The notes below the pieces were generated by a model. It was not told the origin of the DNA. It made no database searches and saw nothing but the letters and a program-made list of their open reading frames with translations. 64,000 nt of DNA from Bryoerythrophyllum caledonicum (lineage: Eukaryota > Streptophyta > Bryopsida > Pottiales > Pottiaceae), in the NCBI GenBank assembly GCA_963971425.1, contig OZ020520.1, forward strand, positions 4,072,553 through 4,136,552. Reading direction: 5' to 3'. Within the stretch, counting starts at the first letter, position 1. The number at the start of each line of letters is the position of its first letter. The position numbers and the translations under genes were made by a program. Shown piece by piece: positions 59,075 through 64,000 of this stretch.

Positions 59075-60655
59075 TGCTGTTAGTTTGAGAGAGAGGTGAA
59101 ATTTGGCTGGAGACTGTCGACGTTCAAGCTAAAATTTGCTGGGGGATGATATTGATTATGCAGCAACTGTTGCAGATGCAAGATCAAGATGAGCTCATTA
59201 TGTGGGGTTGAACTGTGAACTGTTGCTTCCGTGTGAACTTCCTTGGTTTCCCGACAGCGTACGTTTAAGCTTGAGTAATCATATCAAGGAAGGTACAGTA
59301 CATAAAATGAATAGATCAGAAAACAAATCCATGTAAGGAAATAACAATGAATGTAATGATATGTTCTAAAATTAATGATTTGTAGCTTTTAGTAGGTAAT
59401 GAACATTTTAAAGATTCTTGCTTATAGAATTTTGAAATGGATGTTTGTTTCATTTCTTCCAATTTATAACAAATTGTTTGCACTCGAGGGTTGATCTTCT
59501 GTATGTGACACGGCAACACAACTAGCATAGGTCCTAACTAGAAAACAAAATCTATCATTGAACAATAAGTCTAACAATCCATGAACCGACTATTATTCTT
59601 GTGGCTATTGTTCTCCGGTTGCTATGAGGATAGATTGGTGGCATTCTTTATGGTCCTTATATTAATATAAACATATGTTATTCTTCTTATTGAACATGTT
59701 TACACCAAGAATGTAATTAAAACTATTTTAAATATGAAAATAAAAAAGGGGCAAAATGGAGCATCGAGTATTTTATGATACAAAGTCATCAAAATGCAAG
59801 TAAGTGAAATCAAAGTGGTGGATGAGCATTGTGACATCAATAAGGTCAAAAACTAAAACCATCACATCATTCCAATATAAATAATCAAGTTTATTAAGGA
59901 GTTTATTGAATACTAAAAAAATTCAAATACAAAATGAAATACATGCAATAATGGCCAATATTGATTCAGGTTTGTCACTATGATGCCCACTAATATTCCA
60001 TGCTATCAATTCCACAAAGGATTATCAAATGCCATTCTCAGAAGAAAACATCTATTTTTCCACAATTTGAGATTTATCTCAAGCACACAAAGGTTGATTT
60101 CCATTGATGAAAGGCATACACATGTTTAAGATGATGGTTTACAATACCATAAAGACAATACTAAAGAAAATTGGCTTCATTCCAAACTGAGTATATTTTG
60201 AAAGCTCTCATACCAATCTTGAATAAAAGTGAGTATGAAGGCATACTCTATTATGGCATTTGATATCTTCCAAACCACAATTCAGCTCCACCTCAAACTT
60301 TTCGACATTGTGTAATACATCATGTACTACAACTTTGATTTGTATACATTTCGGTTTTGCCCACCTATACTCATGGTATGATTTTTTGAATGGAAGTGAG
60401 TAAAAATTGTACTTGGTTTTGTTTGTCACTACACGTCGTTACATTAAAGATTCTTCAACTAACATCTTTCATTTAGAGGTCATTTCAATATCTGGACCTT
60501 ATTATGTTCAAATACAACACCATATATACATTTACTGTGGCCACCACAGTATATGTGCATTTACAGTGGCACCGTTTGTTTGAGGGTTTAGATGCTTTAG
60601 GGTTTAAGGCTCCTTCTCTCTCGATGGCGATGGCGATGGCGATGGAGCGAGGGTT
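59075..60655. other. Intergenic region between the SABATH genes
   Basis: No gene is seen. Gene 1's promoter should lie in the right-hand part beside 59074. The rest is AT-rich. Two CCCTAAA-like telobox words occur near 60580-60615, close to the stop of gene 2 rather than to a start. Confidence 0.45.
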
Positions 60656-62271
60656 TCAATTTCTGACCAAAAGTCCAACGCACAAGCTCATGCAAACCAT
60701 GAATCCGGCGGTCTTCTTGACGGCGTACTCGTTCTCGCAGTTGCGGCGGTACCGCTCCTCCAATTTGACTGTGAGCTCGGGCGCCATGCCGTGGGCGTCC
60801 AGCATCCACCTCATCATTTGAAACGTGCCCGCAATGAATTTCCCGTACGCTTCTGCGTCGCTGCCTCCCGGCGCTACGTTGAGGATCGGCCACTGGTAGA
60901 CGAACTCTAGTTTCTCGATCCGGAACGCGGACGGCGGGTGCGCGATCGCCTCTCGGATCTCCTCCAAGCTCGGGTGGCAGAACGGTAAGTTGAACGTGTC
61001 GAGGCTCTCTTCCGTAAGAACTCCCTGGAAAATGCTCCGAGGATTAGTTCTGACAAAGATTTGCAGGTTCGAGAGAGAAACGCTAGGGTTACATGATAGT
61101 TCTAACAAAGATTTGCAGTTTTGAGAGAAACCGCTAGGGTTCCATGAATATTTCAAAGATTTTGCAGTTTTAAGGAATGCAAGGTTAACGTGAGAGTTCT
61201 ACAGATTGTTGCGGTGTTGAGATTGGGAAGAAGGTGCTCATTCCTCCTGCAGCGTCAGGAGAGTTGATCATTTTTGAAGAATTAGTACCTCATTTATGAG
61301 CTCTTTCCATGCTTTCTCAACGTCCAGCACGAAATAGTTGCTTCCCTCGCACAACTGATTTTCCGGATGCGCTCGATCTTGGCGTCCGAGGCAGTAGAAT
61401 CCGAGCACTCCACCGGGCGCAATTTCTTCCGCTCTGCATTCAAAGAACTTGCGCAAGCCTTGCCGTGAAGCCTCGGCGTACGCCTCCGCTGCCGCAGGGC
61501 TGGTGCCGCAGCAGCTGATTCTGCCCTTGTTGTATGCGGGAGAGGACTTGTCTAGGATGGAGTCTGGGATCTGGAATAGAGTTTGAAATCCGGAATATGA
61601 GAGGAATTTACATACGAAAGTGTTGAGGGAAAATCCACATCTAAGCTGTTGAGAGGAGAATTCATTGAGAAAAATGCACATGTGAAGTGTGTTGACAGAG
61701 AAATTCACGTGTGAAGTGTTGGGAGAAATTTGTTGATCTGGAACAAGTGAGCGTGGATCGGAATTCAGAAACATAGACATGAGTCGAAATATTTCACATA
61801 TGAAGTGTGTTTCATGTGGTTTTGTACCTGGATCAAGTAATGGAGCGTGAGCGTGGAGATGGCGACGTGCAAGCTCGCCCTGGGGAGCAGGCGCCCGAAG
61901 AGCGTCCCCGCCACTCCCTCCGCAAACCAGGTCCTCTCCTTCTGCTGCAGCTGCTTGAACAGGGTGTTGAAGTCGTTGGACGGCAGATCTGAGAAGTGGC
62001 AGACGATGTCTCTGTCGCTGAGTTCCGGTCTCATTTTGAGTGCACCCACGACGACGTCGGCAAAGGCGAGCGTGTTGGCCCCCACTGCGCATCCGAAGTC
62101 CGCGTAGTGAATCGGCCCGGTTGTGGAGTGCGGTGAGAATTGCAGGACGGCGTCCTGGAGAGGGCCTTCCAGGATGCTCCCCATCTTGCTGTTCACCTGG
62201 GAGACGCGAGTGTAGCTCCCTTCTCCCTCCCCGCCCTTGATTGCCCACGTCGGTACTGTGCATCCGGCCAT
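60656..62271 (-). CDS. SABATH methyltransferase, second copy (gene 2)
   Basis: Same family and structure as the gene at 57617. Exons are 62271-61828, 61570-61289 and 61024-60656, with introns of 257 and 264 bp and GT-AG ends, giving 364 residues. The middle exon is 282 bp in both genes and both begin exon 3 with GVLTEESLD, so they are tandem duplicates. Visible parts are GEGSYTRVSQVN, motif I YADFGCAVGANTL, DLPSNDFNTLFKQL, TLHYLIQ (end of exon 1) and YNKGRI. The pocket residues again depart from the salicylate type: Asn at the Gln position and Tyr at the Trp position. The C-terminus MSLCVGLLVRN closely follows MSMCVASLVRN of gene 1. No stop or frameshift. Substrate unknown. Confidence 0.92.
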
Positions 62272-62900
62272 TCTCCTGCATCAACATCCACGAGTCAGGA
62301 AACCGTCAACCTTCATACATGACATGGAAGTCACTTGTGAAGGCAGGTAAAACCCTAAACCCTAAACCATATGTTTTGACCTCTTTTCTCGTACTGAAAT
62401 TTTAGATGACCTCTCCTTCATTCTACTAGTTCTAGCTTGGGGTTAGCGACTACCAAACTGAAGATCCTGGTTCTTCTAAAGTGATCTCATTTAGAGTGAG
62501 GAAAGAGTAGTAAAAATTGGGGGTATTTTAGTGAAACTTCTCACATTGAATGAGAAAGAATGAGGACCTGATCTGGTGAGGGCTTGAAATTCAATGCTGA
62601 GGTCAAGCAATTCTCTGCAGCTAGTGTTGATTGCCAGGGAGATTGAAGGAGATAAACCAAGCTGTAAGGATGGTGACTTCGAAGGTCGGTGTTGCTGATA
62701 AGTAGAAGCAGCAACACCTCTGGTGGATGAAGTAGTAACTTTCACGAGCGTTGAATACCCCCAACGAAGGTGAGAGCCAGTCCCCTGAATTTTATGTTTA
62801 GTGTGGACGCACTATATGATATATAAATGCTATAAGTTTTTACTCTAAGTGGATATTTTTACCAACCATGTTGACAATGATCACCCTCTTTGAGTCGCAT
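62272..62900. other. Gene 2 promoter region and a MITE-like copy
   Basis: Apart from the telobox, no gene. From 62795 to 62900 the sequence resembles the interior of the MITE at 55935-56025 (TGCTATAAGTTTTTACT, TTTTTACCAACCATG). It continues after the insertion at 63189, so this is probably the older, broken MITE copy. Confidence 0.4.
62350..62368. promoter_or_regulatory. Telobox-like repeat upstream of SABATH gene 2
   Basis: AAACCCTAAACCCTAAACC lies about 80 bp upstream of the ATG of gene 2. AAACCCTA is the plant telobox, a promoter word in many plant genes. It could also be a chance telomere-like pair, as it has fewer than three units. Confidence 0.35.
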
Positions 62901-62909
62901 AGATAGTTG

Positions 62910-63188
62910 CGATTTGACAGGACATCCCCACGCTTGGACTTACCGGGTGGGGGATGAGGTGGTGGGGCCAAAACTTGGCCCCTATTTTGTTTTTGAATGG
63001 GGGCCTAAATTTAGCCAATGAGGGACCTAGAGACTAAATTGGGGCCGTAGGCCCCATTTTTGTAATAAAAAAAGCCAAAAAAAGCCTCTGATCCCCCCAA
63101 AATGGGAGGGCCAGAAAAATGAACCCATGCAATTAAGGCGGGGCCCACCTCGGGTAAGTCCGAGTGTGGGGGACGTCCTGTCCGCGCC
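62910..63188. mobile_element. 279-bp Mutator-type MITE with 9-bp duplication
   Basis: A perfect 9-bp duplication, AGATAGTTG, flanks it (62901-62909 and 63189-63197). The ends are inverted over about 30 bp with mismatches: GACAGGACATCCCCACGC, continuing GGACTTACC, against GACAGGACGTCCCCCACAC, continuing GGACTTACC. A 9-bp duplication is typical of Mutator-like elements. No ORF is supported. Confidence 0.85.
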
Positions 63189-63530
63189 AGATAGTTGTAC
63201 TCTCAATAAAAATCTCATCAAATGTACAAAGTTAGAGCGCTTTTGATTCATATAGTACGAGTATACTATACATAAAATTTAGTGTACAGTACGAGATTAG
63301 TCTCATTTGTCCACCCCTGCTGCAGCTGAAATTCAGCAGTGAACCTGTAACTTGGAAATGACACCAAAGGCTCAAAAATGTATGGAATTGCAAACCGTAA
63401 ATTGAATTTGGAAGATAATGAAGTCTAGTTTCATGGCATGCACTTTTATTACATCAAAATAGTCAAAGCATACAACAATAGAGGATTTTGTGGCACACTA
63501 TCTACCGTCTAGTACTACCACTGCCCCGCA
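63189..63530. other. No recognisable gene
   Basis: The right part of the older MITE-like copy, followed by AT-rich DNA. No gene seen. Confidence 0.35.
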
Positions 63531-63900
63531 TTAGTTATGGCCTTCATCCGGTGAGGCATGCTAGCAAGAAGAATTTCAAGAGTCTCCATGGATATAGCTT
63601 CCCATGCTCGCTCAATGCTTTTGATCAATTCATCTTTGTTGTTTGACTTGGTCTACTTGCAAAGTCTTTTAGAATCATCCACATTCTCTATGGTATTCAA
63701 GTCCGGTGAGTTTGCAGGCCATGTAATCTTCCAACGTTGTTAGTACAACCTTATGAGTGACCATTGATCCATAATCATTGAATTTCTTCCAAACAAATTC
63801 AATGGTGGAACGTGGCATGCCTAACTTTGTTGCAATGCTACGTTGTGACATTCCTGAACGACTCATACCGACTATGACACCTTTTTCCTATGTGCTCAAA
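63530..63900 (-). pseudogene. Internally deleted Tc1-like transposase
   Basis: On the minus strand the N-terminus reads GVIVGMSRSGMSQRSIATKL then GMPRSTIEFVWKKFNDYG, a helix-turn-helix DNA-binding region. At about 63735 it runs straight into WPANSPDLNTIENV, the end of the catalytic domain with its Glu, then ERAWEAISMETLEILLASM to the C-terminus near 63530. The two parts are in different frames. About 200 residues holding the first two Asp are missing, so it is a non-autonomous deletion copy. The N-terminus may extend past 63900. It differs in sequence from the Tc1 element at 42800. Confidence 0.8.
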
Positions 63901-64000
63901 CAAGGACCTCCCATTGCAAAATCTCAAACACTTGAAAATGCAGCTGAAAATGCAAATGAACCTAATCAAATAAATAATAATGTATAACCTGGAAGGAACA

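Noticed and set aside
57600-62240. ORFs on the + strand opposite the SABATH genes
   Set aside because: Same shadow effect; the minus-strand exons join into two complete enzymes.
12905-62370. Interstitial telomere tracts
   Set aside because: The plant TTTAGGG unit occurs only two or three times in a row at most (31250, 62350); the CTAACC-like minisatellite has a 21-bp period instead.

Overview
This is a nuclear plant window, very probably from a land plant. It has multi-exon genes with GT-AG introns, a complete four-exon cytochrome P450, two tandem three-exon SABATH methyltransferases, a SUVR-type SET gene, and many classes of plant transposon. The low gene density, deep nesting and liverwort/lycophyte-like SABATH sequences suggest a bryophyte, lycophyte or fern, but the sequence does not settle the species. 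Coding DNA of the intact genes is GC-rich; the rest is AT-rich and mostly decayed mobile DNA.

Layout. 0-6.6 kb: a dispersed repeat, then a gag-like retroelement gene broken by one TAG and a frameshift. 8.8-24.1 kb: the most interesting block. A multi-exon transposase gene on the + strand (9.46-15.84 kb) converges on a minus-strand gene (22.06-16.48 kb) that joins a coiled coil and RING-like zinc finger to a SUVR-type H3K9 methyltransferase. Both look like parts of one very large DNA transposon, and both are now pseudogenes. The transposase is split by a 2,375-bp CACTA element with a perfect CAT duplication. 24.7-30.8 kb: decayed element ORFs, including a Helitron helicase relic. 30.9-31.2 kb: a tRNA-derived SINE.

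32.2-34.6 kb: the intact P450 (521 aa). 35-42.1 kb: LINE and SINE copies, a Tc1-like relic and tandem repeats. 42.8-48.44 kb: a Tc1 (DD34E) transposon with its TA duplication, carrying a 79-bp SINE-like insert (11-bp duplication) and a 3,905-bp CACTA element (GAA duplication). 51.1-57.6 kb: a truncated LINE split by a 5.4-kb element with inverted termini, which itself holds a 1.4-kb element with palindromic ends and a MITE. 57.6-62.3 kb: two SABATH genes on the minus strand, probably a tandem duplication. 62.9-63.9 kb: a 279-bp Mutator-type MITE with a 9-bp duplication and an internally deleted Tc1-like transposase.

The likely host genes are the P450 and the two SABATH methyltransferases, all compatible with small-molecule (specialised) metabolism. 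Their co-location is noted but is not proof of a cluster. Everything else is mobile or repeated DNA in different states of decay. The nesting gives a relative order: the Tc1 and the large transposon are older than the CACTA insertions, and the LINE is older than the 5.4-kb element.
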